Assembly: GCA_023398375.1 (NCBI GenBank)
Contig: JAEWSH010000012.1
Span: 1-13,390, forward strand
DNA: 13,390 nt
Source of the DNA: Bacillota bacterium
Lineage (GTDB): Bacteria > Bacillota > Clostridia > Lachnospirales > Lachnospiraceae
Reading direction: 5' to 3'
In this document: piece after piece, positions 1 to 5,594 of the stretch
Layout: the number at the start of each line of letters is the position of its first letter
How positions within the stretch are numbered: position 1 is the first letter of the stretch
Notes under the pieces: generated by a model
What the model was told of the DNA's origin: nothing
Databases searched by the model: none
Seen by the model: only the letters and a program-made list of their open reading frames with translations
Program-made: the position numbers and the translations under genes

Positions 1-437
1 GCTTGTCGAAAAATCAACTGTTCCGTGAAATGGTCTGCATGAGAAGCGGCTACAGTGTCCTGCTGAACAAGCATTTTGATACGGCACTGGAAGAATTCAA
101 GAAACACATCGTACTCCTCGGAAAAGAAGAGAAGATGAACAGCCAGGAAGAAGTGCGAAGCTACTTCACGTTCTACACCCAAGCCGGCCAGCGCACCTCG
201 CAGGAACTGCACATGCTGTTGCAGGGCCTCGAAAAGCAGCAGTCCGCCACCGCTCCTCCCGACCCCCATCGCTACGAGCAGCTGGTGAACGGACGGCGCA
301 CCTACCTGGGCTGCCCCATCCCCGACGGAGCGCCGCCCCGACCGGACAATACCGCCTTCTGGAACGAAACGACCCGTTCGTGGACGTCGCAAACCCCGCC
401 GCCTTCATCGAAAAAGCCGAAACAGAAACCCGGCTGA
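1..437 (+). CDS. C-terminal part of a hypothetical protein, possibly DUF4373/DUF7833 type (5' end outside window)
   Basis: The frame is open from the first bases and ends at TGA 435-437. The TTG at position 3 is unlikely to be the true start, so the gene probably begins upstream of the window. About 144 residues are visible. The first half is charged and helical (FKKHIVLLGKEEK, then EVRSYFTFYTQAGQ). A Gln/Pro-rich linker leads to a tail with RRTYLGCPIPDGAPPRP followed by a tryptophan-containing end. From memory, Bacteroides proteins with an N-terminal DUF4373 (Lin1244/Lin1753-like) and C-terminal DUF7833 domain end in this way, often near replication-type genes; this match could not be tested. 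No catalytic motif is visible. It lies upstream of the primase-helicase gene in the same direction and shares its high G+C codon use, so the two may belong to one module. The coding frame is fairly certain; the family name is tentative. Confidence 0.6.
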   Translation, partial: LSKNQLFREMVCMRSGYSVLLNKHFDTALEEFKKHIVLLGKEEKMNSQEEVRSYFTFYTQAGQRTSQELHMLLQGLEKQQSATAPPDPHRYEQLVNGRRTYLGCPIPDGAPPRPDNTAFWNETTRSWTSQTPPPSSKKPKQKPG

Positions 438-440
438 AAC

Positions 441-559
441 GCCACACTCCGGCATCCGGAATGCCACATGTCAACGTTCCGAATGCCACACCTCAGCACG
501 TCCCAAGTGTGGCATTCCACCCCGTGAAGTGTGGCATTCCACCCCGCGAAGTGTGGCAT
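441..559. repeat. Six-copy, 22-bp-phased, mirror-symmetric repeat array
   Basis: The word GCCACA occurs at 441-446, 463-468 and 485-490, and its reverse complement TGTGGC at 508-513, 530-535 and 552-557. Each set has an exact 22-bp pitch. The better copies extend to GAATGCCACA (459-468, 481-490) and TGTGGCATTC (508-517, 530-539). The two middle forward copies are identical over 20 bases (505-524 and 527-546). The whole block is a 119-bp hyphenated palindrome centred near 499. Copies 3 and 4 can pair over 10 bp, copies 2 and 5 over 11 bp (458-468 with 530-540), and copies 1 and 6 more weakly. It starts four bases after the stop of the upstream gene and ends 89 bases before the primase-helicase start. 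A 22-bp pitch is about two helical turns, so all sites would face one side of the DNA, as in operator or iteron arrays. That role is inference. A long nested RNA hairpin is the alternative. Confidence 0.85.
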
Positions 560-561
560 AT

Positions 562-637
562 GTTCTTTTGTTCTTATGTCAAACAAAAAGACAAAACAAG
601 AAAACAAACAGGTTCTTTTGTTCTTATGTCAAACAAA
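562..637. repeat. 26-bp direct repeat, two perfect copies 50 bp apart
   Basis: Positions 562-587 and 612-637 are identical over 26 bases and are separated by 24 bases rich in A and C. Each copy contains TTTGTT and AACAAA arms around a short loop, so each is a hyphenated palindrome that could bind a dimeric protein or form a small hairpin. The second copy ends 11 bases before the ATG of the primase-helicase gene at 649, placing the pair in its leader or promoter region. No convincing Bacteroides -7 box was found here, so the start of transcription is unknown. Function is not known. Confidence 0.8.
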
Positions 638-648
638 CTAAAATCATT

Positions 649-2184
649 ATGAGAAATTTCCATCAACGCGGCATTGACACCCGCGGCCGCATCAGCGGCA
701 AAATCAAGACCATCTGCCCGCAATGCAACGACACCCGCGGACACAAAGGCAACAAGTCACTCTCCGTAGACCTGGACAAAGGCCTGTGCTACTGCCACCA
801 CTGCGGCTACAAGCTCTACGTGCCCGACGATGCCGAAGAACGCCTCAAGCAGCAGCGCCGCGACATGCGCCGGAAACCCGCCGCACCGCCCCAGCACTTC
901 CGCCGCCCCACCTTCGACCCTGCCCGGATGCAACTCTCCGAGAGCTTGGAGCGCTACTGGACCACCGCGCGCTGCCTGCCGCAGGAACTGCTGCGTACCC
1001 TGCGCATCACCGAAGAGACGGTGCGCCTGCCGGAAAGCAACCAGGAGGAGAATTGCATCTGCTTCAACTACTTCGAGAACGGGACACTCGTCAACACCAA
1101 GTACCGCAGCGCCCTGAAGCACTTCATGATGGTGAAGGGAGCCGAGCTCATCCCCTACAACGTGGACAGCATCCTCGGCACCCCGGAGTGCATCATCACC
1201 GAAGGCGAGTTCGACGCGGCAGCCGTCATCGCCGCCGGACGCAAGGACGTCGTCTCCGTGCCCGCCGGCGCCCAGAGCAACCTCACGTGGCTGGACCGCT
1301 TCGTGGAGTCGCACTTCGAAGACAAGCAGGCCATCTACATCGCCGTAGACGAGGACCCGGCAGGGCAGTCGCTCCGGCAGGAACTCACGCGCCGCCTCGG
1401 AGTGGAACGCTGCCGCATCGTGCACTTCGGCGAGGGCTGCAAGGATGCCAACGAGCATCTGGTGAAATACGGCGCCGAAAGCCTCCGCATCTGCATCGAG
1501 CAAGCCGAAGAAGTGCCCCTGGAAGGCATCTTCACCGCCGAAGACTGCCGCGACGACCTGCGCTCCCTCTACGGGCAGGCAGTGGGCTGGCTGGACCGCA
1601 ACGTGTCGCACATCCTGCCCGACGACGGGAGCTACGGCATCGACCACATCCTGGAGAAAGCCCGCCAGGTGGTGCGCCGCAAAGGGGTACGCATCCTCGT
1701 CATCGACCCCATGAACCGCCTGGAACAACGTCTGGAACCGGGGCAGACGGAAATGGACTACATCACCGACACGCTGAACAAGCTGGGACGCTTCGCCACC
1801 CGCAACCAGTGCCTCGTCATCCTCGTGGCCCACCCCCGCAAGGTGAACCGCAACGAAAAGGACGGCACCCTGCGCCGCGTCGAGATGAACGACATCAACG
1901 GCTCCGCCAACTTCGCCAACATGTCCGACTTCTGCCTCGTGGTAGACCGTAACGACACGAAACAGATAGCCACCATCTACATCGAGAAAGTCCGCTTCAA
2001 GCACCTGGGCAGTGCCCACACCGAGGCCAAATTCGTCTACAACCACCTGAACGGACGCTACTGGCCCTGCGAGGAAGACATCATCCACACCCCCCAAGGA
2101 GAGCGACCGGGACCGGTGAACACGCAGTTCGACAATGAGAATTGGTTGAAAAATAATGAAGAACAAGGCAGGTTATTCGAATAA
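649..2184 (+). CDS. Toprim primase / DnaB-like helicase (phage T7 gp4 type) lacking the Walker A segment
   Basis: The 511-residue product has the order of a bifunctional primase-helicase. A zinc ribbon comes first (C23-x2-C26 and C49-x2-C52). The Toprim primase domain follows, with EGEFDA at 185-190 and DEDPAG at 234-239 supplying the acidic metal ligands. The C-terminal helicase part keeps Walker B (RILVIDP, 348-354), the ILVAHPRK motif at 391-398 and GSANFANMSD at 418-427. Known gp4/DnaB helicases have a GxxGxGKS Walker A about 100 residues before Walker B. Here only about 40 residues separate the linker (FTAEDCRDDLRSLYGQ, 295-310) from Walker B, and no P-loop is present. An in-frame deletion near Q310/A311 (about base 1578) is the simplest reading. 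Priming could survive, but ATP-driven unwinding should not. ATG 649 is preferred over an in-frame ATG at 529, because the 40 extra codons would run through the repeats and the zinc ribbon then starts normally. Codon use is GC-rich. Confidence 0.88.
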   Translation: MRNFHQRGIDTRGRISGKIKTICPQCNDTRGHKGNKSLSVDLDKGLCYCHHCGYKLYVPDDAEERLKQQRRDMRRKPAAPPQHFRRPTFDPARMQLSESLERYWTTARCLPQELLRTLRITEETVRLPESNQEENCICFNYFENGTLVNTKYRSALKHFMMVKGAELIPYNVDSILGTPECIITEGEFDAAAVIAAGRKDVVSVPAGAQSNLTWLDRFVESHFEDKQAIYIAVDEDPAGQSLRQELTRRLGVERCRIVHFGEGCKDANEHLVKYGAESLRICIEQAEEVPLEGIFTAEDCRDDLRSLYGQAVGWLDRNVSHILPDDGSYGIDHILEKARQVVRRKGVRILVIDPMNRLEQRLEPGQTEMDYITDTLNKLGRFATRNQCLVILVAHPRKVNRNEKDGTLRRVEMNDINGSANFANMSDFCLVVDRNDTKQIATIYIEKVRFKHLGSAHTEAKFVYNHLNGRYWPCEEDIIHTPQGERPGPVNTQFDNENWLKNNEEQGRLFE

Positions 2185-2314
2185 AAATCCGTATCTTTAC
2201 AAGACAGAAAAAGAGAATCCGTGCAAGCATGTGCAAACTGTGCAATCACAGGTTATCCGTGCAATCATGTGTTATCCGTATTAAAGAAAACATATAACCT
2301 GAACTTTAAAGAAT
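2185..2314. repeat. Intergenic spacer with short ATCCGT / GTGCAA repeats
   Basis: The spacer between the primase-helicase gene and the DUF4248 gene carries ATCCGT four times (2187, 2217, 2255, 2274). It also has GTGCAA at 2221, 2231, 2240 and 2259, including a 19-bp degenerate tandem repeat (2240-2258 and 2259-2277). TATCTTTAC at 2192-2200 is a near miss to the Bacteroides -7 box TAnnTTTGY and could be a weak promoter. No stem-loop with a T-run was seen after the primase stop. Function unknown. Confidence 0.55.
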
Positions 2315-2563
2315 ATGATGAAAGAAAATGATTCCTTTGCAGAGCCCCGCTTCCCCGTCCGCAGTTACGGGAAAGGCGAACTCGCCATGTACTACCTTCC
2401 GGGCATTGCCCAGCAGACTGCCGTCAACCGGCTGAACGAATGGATACGCACCGCCCCCGGGCTGGAACAACGCCTGCTTGCCACGGGCATGAACCCCTAT
2501 TGCCGACGGTACACGCCCGCGCAGGTGCAGCTTATGATCAATGTCTTCGGGGAGCCTTCTTAG
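2315..2563 (+). CDS. DUF4248-family small protein
   Basis: An 82-residue soluble protein with no signal peptide or membrane segment. The run FPVRSYGKGELAMYYLPG, a central NRLNEWI and the tail RRYTPAQVQLMINVFGEP match my memory of the DUF4248 family. These are roughly 70-80-residue Bacteroidales proteins, often encoded near an HU-like protein and an amidase. The C-terminal part resembles a helical DNA-binding end (YTPAQVQLMINVFG), which would suit a small regulator, but no function is established. Two ATGs lie back to back at 2315 and 2318 and either could start translation. The stop codon sits in the loop of a terminator hairpin, so this gene ends its transcript. It lies downstream of the primase-helicase gene in the same direction, after a 130-base repeat-bearing spacer. 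Confidence 0.8.
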   Translation: MMKENDSFAEPRFPVRSYGKGELAMYYLPGIAQQTAVNRLNEWIRTAPGLEQRLLATGMNPYCRRYTPAQVQLMINVFGEPS

Positions 2564-2732
2564 AAGGTTCCCCACTTTTCACATAAATCCTCACCCCCAC
2601 TCTGTCTATATGCTCACGCAATGCCTCGTTTTCAAGATTGGCATATACCACCACATCACGCACTTCATCAAAACGAGCTAAAACAGCACATATCCTGATT
2701 ACTGTTTTCCAACATATTCCATGTCTTTTTAT
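2538..2732 (-). pseudogene. Possible reverse-strand gene relic (C-terminal fragment)
   Basis: On the reverse strand a frame stays open from just after a stop at 2733-2735 down to TGA at 2538-2540. Its middle reads like real protein: ARFDEVRDVVVYANLENEA, then LREHIDRVGVRIYV, a regular mix of charged and hydrophobic residues with unremarkable Bacteroides codon choice. There is no in-frame ATG. A GTG at 2661-2663 is the only plausible start, and it would cut into the conserved-looking part. The end runs antisense through the DUF4248 terminator. It could be the tail of a lost gene or chance; the family is not recognised. Confidence 0.25.
2549..2579 (+). terminator. Rho-independent terminator overlapping the DUF4248 stop codon
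   Basis: Bases 2549-2559 pair with 2563-2573 to give an 11-bp stem (GGGGAGCCTTC with GAAGGTTCCCC, one G-U pair) and a 3-base loop. ACTTTT follows at 2574-2579. The last codons and stop (2561-2563) of the DUF4248 gene lie inside it. The T-run is short but the stem is strong. Confidence 0.65.
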
Positions 2733-2806
2733 TCAGTTTACGCACATCTATGCGAATACAAATATACCTCCTATTTGTCACAAATCCAAAACAAAAGAAA
2801 CAATAA

Positions 2807-2866
2807 CCTCCCTTATCCTCTCCCAACCTCCTCCTGCCTCCCCCAACCTCCCTTCTTCCCTGCCCC
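2807..2866. other. 60-base polypyrimidine tract upstream of the HU-like gene
   Basis: The forward strand is almost pure C/T over 60 bases with only seven purines. It contains a 20-bp degenerate repeat, with CCCAACCTCC at 2822-2831 and again at 2842-2851. It lies six bases upstream of the candidate -7 box at 2873. The rest of the 2580-2968 gap is AT-rich and shows no other gene except the doubtful reverse-strand relic. The tract could affect promoter structure or form triplex DNA; neither is shown. Confidence 0.6.
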
Positions 2867-2872
2867 ATGTCC

Positions 2873-2881
2873 TATCTTTGT
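2873..2881 (+). promoter_or_regulatory. Bacteroides-type -7 promoter box for the HU-like gene
   Basis: TATCTTTGT matches the Bacteroides primary sigma -7 consensus TAnnTTTGY exactly. No clear TTTG -33 element is seen in the polypyrimidine tract upstream. A start of transcription near 2887 would give a leader of about 80 bases before ATG 2969. The leader ends in ATTAACCATTA-like sequence (2945-2955), and the same word occurs just before the smalltalk-like gene. Confidence 0.55.
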
Positions 2882-2968
2882 ATCAACGAAACGGAACAGA
2901 AGCCATCGCCGCGGAGACACCTCCTTTCCCTTTCGGAATGAAACATTAACCATTAAACATCAACCATC

Positions 2969-3484
2969 ATGTCAACAGCATTAGTAGTGCGCACACAGCG
3001 CCACAAGAAAATCGGGGACAGCAGCTCCCCCATGGTCTACACCCTGAAACGCAAGCCCCAAGATGCCAAAATCTTCGACCTTGCCCGCATCGCAAAAGAC
3101 ATTGAAGCCCTGGGCGCCATGTCGTCCGAAGACGTGGAGCACGTAGGCAAAGCCATCGTACGCCAGATGCGCCAGACGCTGACGGACGGCAACAGTGTCC
3201 GTCTGGACGGTTTCGGAATCTTCCACACCACCTTCAAGTGCCGTGCCACCGAACTGGCCAAAGACTGCACCGTAAAAAACATCGAGCGCGTCAACATCCG
3301 CTTCAAGGTAGCCAACACCCTGCGCTTAGTGAACGACAGCAACGCCACCACCAAAGGCGGAGCAAACAACCTCGTCTTCGAGCTTGTAACTGCCGACAAG
3401 GATAGCACCGGTAGCGGAAGCGGCGACAATAACCCCGATGGCGGAGGTTCCGACGGAGACCAGGGGGAGAATCCGCTGGGATAA
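2969..3484 (+). CDS. HU-related DNA-binding protein (HU-HIG type)
   Basis: A 171-residue protein with an HU/IHF-like core, longer than the roughly 90 residues of classical HU. The N-terminal extension (about 1-35) includes MVYTLKRKPQ. The helical dimerisation region follows (IAKDIEALGAMSSEDVEHVGKAIVRQM). Then comes the strand and arm region with VRLDGFGIFHTTFK (about 77-90) and INIRF-like VNIRFKVAN (about 108-116). The GFG turn and flanking basic residues are typical of HU folds. The tail from about residue 145 is Gly/Ser/Asp-rich and probably disordered. Bacteroidales encode many such HU-related proteins beside amidase genes. It should bind DNA as a dimer in the nucleoid, but its specific targets are unknown. 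It is preceded by its own candidate promoter and followed by a repeat patch and the smalltalk-like and amidase genes in the same direction, probably as one transcript. Confidence 0.88.
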   Translation: MSTALVVRTQRHKKIGDSSSPMVYTLKRKPQDAKIFDLARIAKDIEALGAMSSEDVEHVGKAIVRQMRQTLTDGNSVRLDGFGIFHTTFKCRATELAKDCTVKNIERVNIRFKVANTLRLVNDSNATTKGGANNLVFELVTADKDSTGSGSGDNNPDGGGSDGDQGENPLG

Positions 3485-3488
3485 AAAA

Positions 3489-3568
3489 TAGGGGTTAGGG
3501 GTTAGCGATAAGCGATGAGCTTGTGTTCCCTAACCCCTACCCCTAATCACTAATCCCTAATCACTAAC
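3489..3568. repeat. Telomere-like TTAGGGG/CCCCTAA repeats forming an imperfect hairpin
   Basis: The left arm at 3489-3505 (TAGGGGTTAGGGGTTAG) can pair with CTAACCCCTACCCCTA at 3530-3545 with one bulged base, leaving a loop of about 24 bases. A 14-bp tandem repeat follows (CCCTAATCACTAA at 3541 and 3555), then CATTAACCATT up to the ATG at 3580. There is no T-run, so it is unlikely to be a simple terminator. It lies wholly between the HU-like stop and the smalltalk-like start, where it could act on mRNA stability or translation, or as a recombination-prone patch. Confidence 0.75.
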
Positions 3569-3579
3569 CATTAACCATT

Positions 3580-3693
3580 ATGAGTACAAAATCATCAACC
3601 TGGGACAAGATTCTGAAAGTAATCATCGCTGTAGCTTCGGCACTTTTGGGTGCATTCAGCGCACACGCCATGAACAGCGGTGGTCCCTTTTAG
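3580..3693 (+). CDS. Smalltalk-like 37-residue single-pass membrane peptide
   Basis: The translation MSTKSSTWDKILKVIIAVAS is followed by ALLGAFSAHAMNSGGPF and a stop. A polar N-terminus containing a TWDKILK segment leads into one hydrophobic helix (about residues 11-30) and a short Gly-rich tail. This fits the small Bacteroidales proteins annotated as 'smalltalk', usually found just upstream of an N-acetylmuramoyl-L-alanine amidase gene, exactly as here (the amidase starts 33 bases downstream). The conserved position, the match to the small-protein family and the ATTAACCATTATG leader shared with the HU-like gene support a real gene despite its size. Its function is unknown. A single-helix peptide next to a lysozyme-type amidase suggests a holin-like helper, which is inference. 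Confidence 0.8.
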   Translation: MSTKSSTWDKILKVIIAVASALLGAFSAHAMNSGGPF

Positions 3694-3726
3694 CGAACAG
3701 CCCCCAAAGGCAAACAGTAAAGAAAA

Positions 3727-4170
3727 ATGAGAAAAATTGATTTGATTGTGATACATTGCAGCGCCACGTGCGAGGACCGTCCCTTTACCGGGCAAGCTCT
3801 GGAAGCCGCGCACCGCCGACGTGGATTTGATGGCACGGGCTATCATTTCTACATCCGCCGTGACGGACAAATCCTGACTACCCGCCCGGTCGAGAGGGCC
3901 GGCGCCCACGCCCGCGGCTACAATGCCCACTCTATCGGAATCGCCTATGAAGGCGGATTGGACCACTATGGGAATCCCAAAGACACACGCACGGAATGGC
4001 AGCGCCACTCGCTCCGCGTACTGGTCCGCGCTTTGCTGATGGACTATCCGGAAGCCAAAGTGGCGGGACATCGCGACCTCAGCCCCGACCGGAACAACAA
4101 CGGAGAGGTGGAACCGATGGAATGGACGAAACAATGCCCGTGTTTTGAAGTAAAAAAAGAGAAGTGGTAA
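3727..4170 (+). CDS. N-acetylmuramoyl-L-alanine amidase (Amidase_2, T7 lysozyme type)
   Basis: A 147-residue single-domain enzyme, close to T7 lysozyme in length. It cleaves the bond between MurNAc and L-Ala in peptidoglycan. The zinc ligands are visible: H10 in VIHCSAT, H115 in GHRDLSPD and C137 in KQCPCF. Y39 in GYHFYIRRDG and K135 two residues before the cysteine match the T7 lysozyme catalytic tyrosine and lysine. The usual PGF after the zinc cysteine is PCF here, adding a second cysteine. There is no signal peptide, so it needs help to reach the wall or acts on internal peptidoglycan fragments. It follows the smalltalk-like peptide by 33 bases and ends before a strong terminator. Such amidases commonly flank CPS loci in Bacteroides for unknown reasons. 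T7 lysozyme also inhibits its RNA polymerase, so a non-lytic role is possible. Confidence 0.93.
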   Translation: MRKIDLIVIHCSATCEDRPFTGQALEAAHRRRGFDGTGYHFYIRRDGQILTTRPVERAGAHARGYNAHSIGIAYEGGLDHYGNPKDTRTEWQRHSLRVLVRALLMDYPEAKVAGHRDLSPDRNNNGEVEPMEWTKQCPCFEVKKEKW

Positions 4171-4181
4171 CCAAGAAAAGG

Positions 4182-4224
4182 GAGGTGACAAAGCATGACA
4201 AAAGCTTTGCCACCTCATTTTTTA
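4182..4224 (+). terminator. Rho-independent terminator after the amidase gene
   Basis: GAGGTG-A-CAAAGC (4182-4194) pairs with GCTTTG-C-CACCTC (4204-4216): 13 positions with one A-C mismatch and a 9-base loop. ATTTTTTATT follows from 4217. It starts 11 bases after the amidase stop and closes the HU-like/smalltalk/amidase transcript. Confidence 0.88.
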
Positions 4225-4277
4225 TTCATACATTTGTTCTAATTAAGCAAAATGCGCATCAAACAAAGTTCAGCCGT

Positions 4278-5593
4278 ATGAAGTACCCTATTGGAATACA
4301 GAGTTTTGAGAGCCTTATCAATGACGGATATATCTATGTGGACAAAACCGCCCTGATTTATCAGTTAGTACATACCGGTCGTTACTACTTCCTGAGCCGC
4401 CCACGGAGATTCGGAAAGAGTCTGCTCATCAGCACACTGGAAGCCTACTTCAACGGGCAGCAGGAACTGTTCAAGGGACTGGAAATGGAACGGCTCGAAA
4501 AAGAATGGACGAAATATCCGGTACTGCATTTGGATTTGAACACGAGTAAATACGATGAGAAGAACAGTCTTATCGACATATTGAACGATACCCTCTGCCA
4601 GTGGGAAAGCGTCTACGGAACTGTCCCCAGCGAAGTCAACCCCGAACTGCGCTTCAAGGGAATCATCCGCCGCGCCTACGAGCAGACCGGCCAGCGAGTG
4701 GTCATCCTCGTGGACGAATACGACAAACCCATGCTCCAGTCCATAGGCAACGAGGAACTGCAGAACGAATACCGCAACACGCTCAAAGCCTTCTACTCCG
4801 TAATGAAGACGCAAGACCGGTATATCCGCTTCGGATTTCTGACGGGGGTGACGAAATTCGGAAAGGTCAGTGTGTTCAGCGACCTGAACAACCTGATAGA
4901 CCTCTCCATGGACCGACAGTTCCAGACGCTCTGCGGAATGACCGACAAGGAGATGCACACCTATTTTGAAGAATCGCTGCACCAGATAGCCGAAAACTAC
5001 GGTATCACCTACGACGAAGTCTGCCTGCGACTGAAAGAAAGGTACGACGGCTACCGCTTCCGCCAGAACGGAACCAATCTGTATAACCCCTTCAGCCTGC
5101 TGAATACGTTCCGCTCCTTGGAGTTCGGCAGCTACTGGTTCGAGACCGGCACCCCCACCTACCTTGTGAAACTGCTGAAAGACAACAACTTTTGTCTGCC
5201 CGACCTTACGAGTGAAGGAGTGACTGCAGAGGCACTGACAGACGTGGAGTCGTTCAAGAACAATCCCATTGCCGTGATTTACCAAAGCGGCTACCTCACA
5301 ATAAAGGAATATGACGAAGAATTCAACATCTATCGGCTGGGATTCCCTAACAAGGAAGTAGCCGAAGGATTCATCAAATACCTGGTTCCCTACTACATGC
5401 CGATAAAGGAAAATCTAAGGATTACGTCTACATCGTAGAATTTAAACTGGATGGTACACCCGAGGAAGCCCTGCAACAGATAGAAGACAAAGGATATGCC
5501 AAACCCTTTGCAATGGACCACCGGAAGCTGTACCGCATCGGGATGAACTTCTCGCTGGAGAAGAGGAGTATAGACGGGTGGAAGATTGAATAG
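4278..5593 (+). pseudogene. AAA-ATPase-like / PD-(D/E)XK nuclease gene, broken by an out-of-frame deletion
   Basis: The family pairs an N-terminal AAA-ATPase-like domain (PF09820) with a C-terminal PD-(D/E)XK nuclease-like domain (PF08011). From ATG 4278 the reading frame gives 386 residues: MKYPIGIQSFESLIND, a P-loop (SRPRRFGKS, 40-48), Walker B VDEYDK (145-150) and FLTGVTKFGKVSVFSDLNN. It stays intact to YLVPYYMPIKEN and then ends in an unrelated LRITSTS tail at 5438. Family sequence resumes in another frame at about 5417 (KDYVYIVEFKLDG, then EEALQQIEDKGYAKPF) and stops at 5593. About 75 residues, including the GRIDL-like aspartate motif of the nuclease, are missing at about 5410-5417, while the ExK motif (EFK) survives in the wrong frame. 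The truncated ATPase could still be made. The role of the intact family is unclear; mobile or defence links have been suggested. The gene follows the amidase terminator and meets the CPS genes tail to tail, with one base between the stops. Confidence 0.88.
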
Positions 5594-5594
5594 G

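Noticed and set aside
441..559. CRISPR array
   Set aside because: Repeats are about 10-20 bases with 22-bp pitch, switch orientation at the centre and leave no room for spacers; no cas genes nearby.
529..648. N-terminal extension of the primase-helicase from ATG 529
   Set aside because: The extra 40 codons translate the 22-bp and 26-bp repeats and have no domain character; ATG 649 leaves a normal distance to the zinc ribbon.
723..1952. Forward open frame of 409 codons in another frame
   Set aside because: The product is an Arg/Pro/His-rich shadow of the primase-helicase gene, typical of a GC-rich coding region read out of frame.
757..2166. Reverse-strand open frame of 469 codons
   Set aside because: It is antisense to the primase-helicase gene. 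High G+C removes stop codons, the product is a Val/Ala/His-rich string with no motif, and the forward frame has clear zinc, Toprim and Walker B motifs.
4365..5285. Reverse-strand open frame of 306 codons
   Set aside because: It is antisense to the ATPase gene, whose forward frame carries P-loop and Walker B motifs; no family features on the reverse strand.
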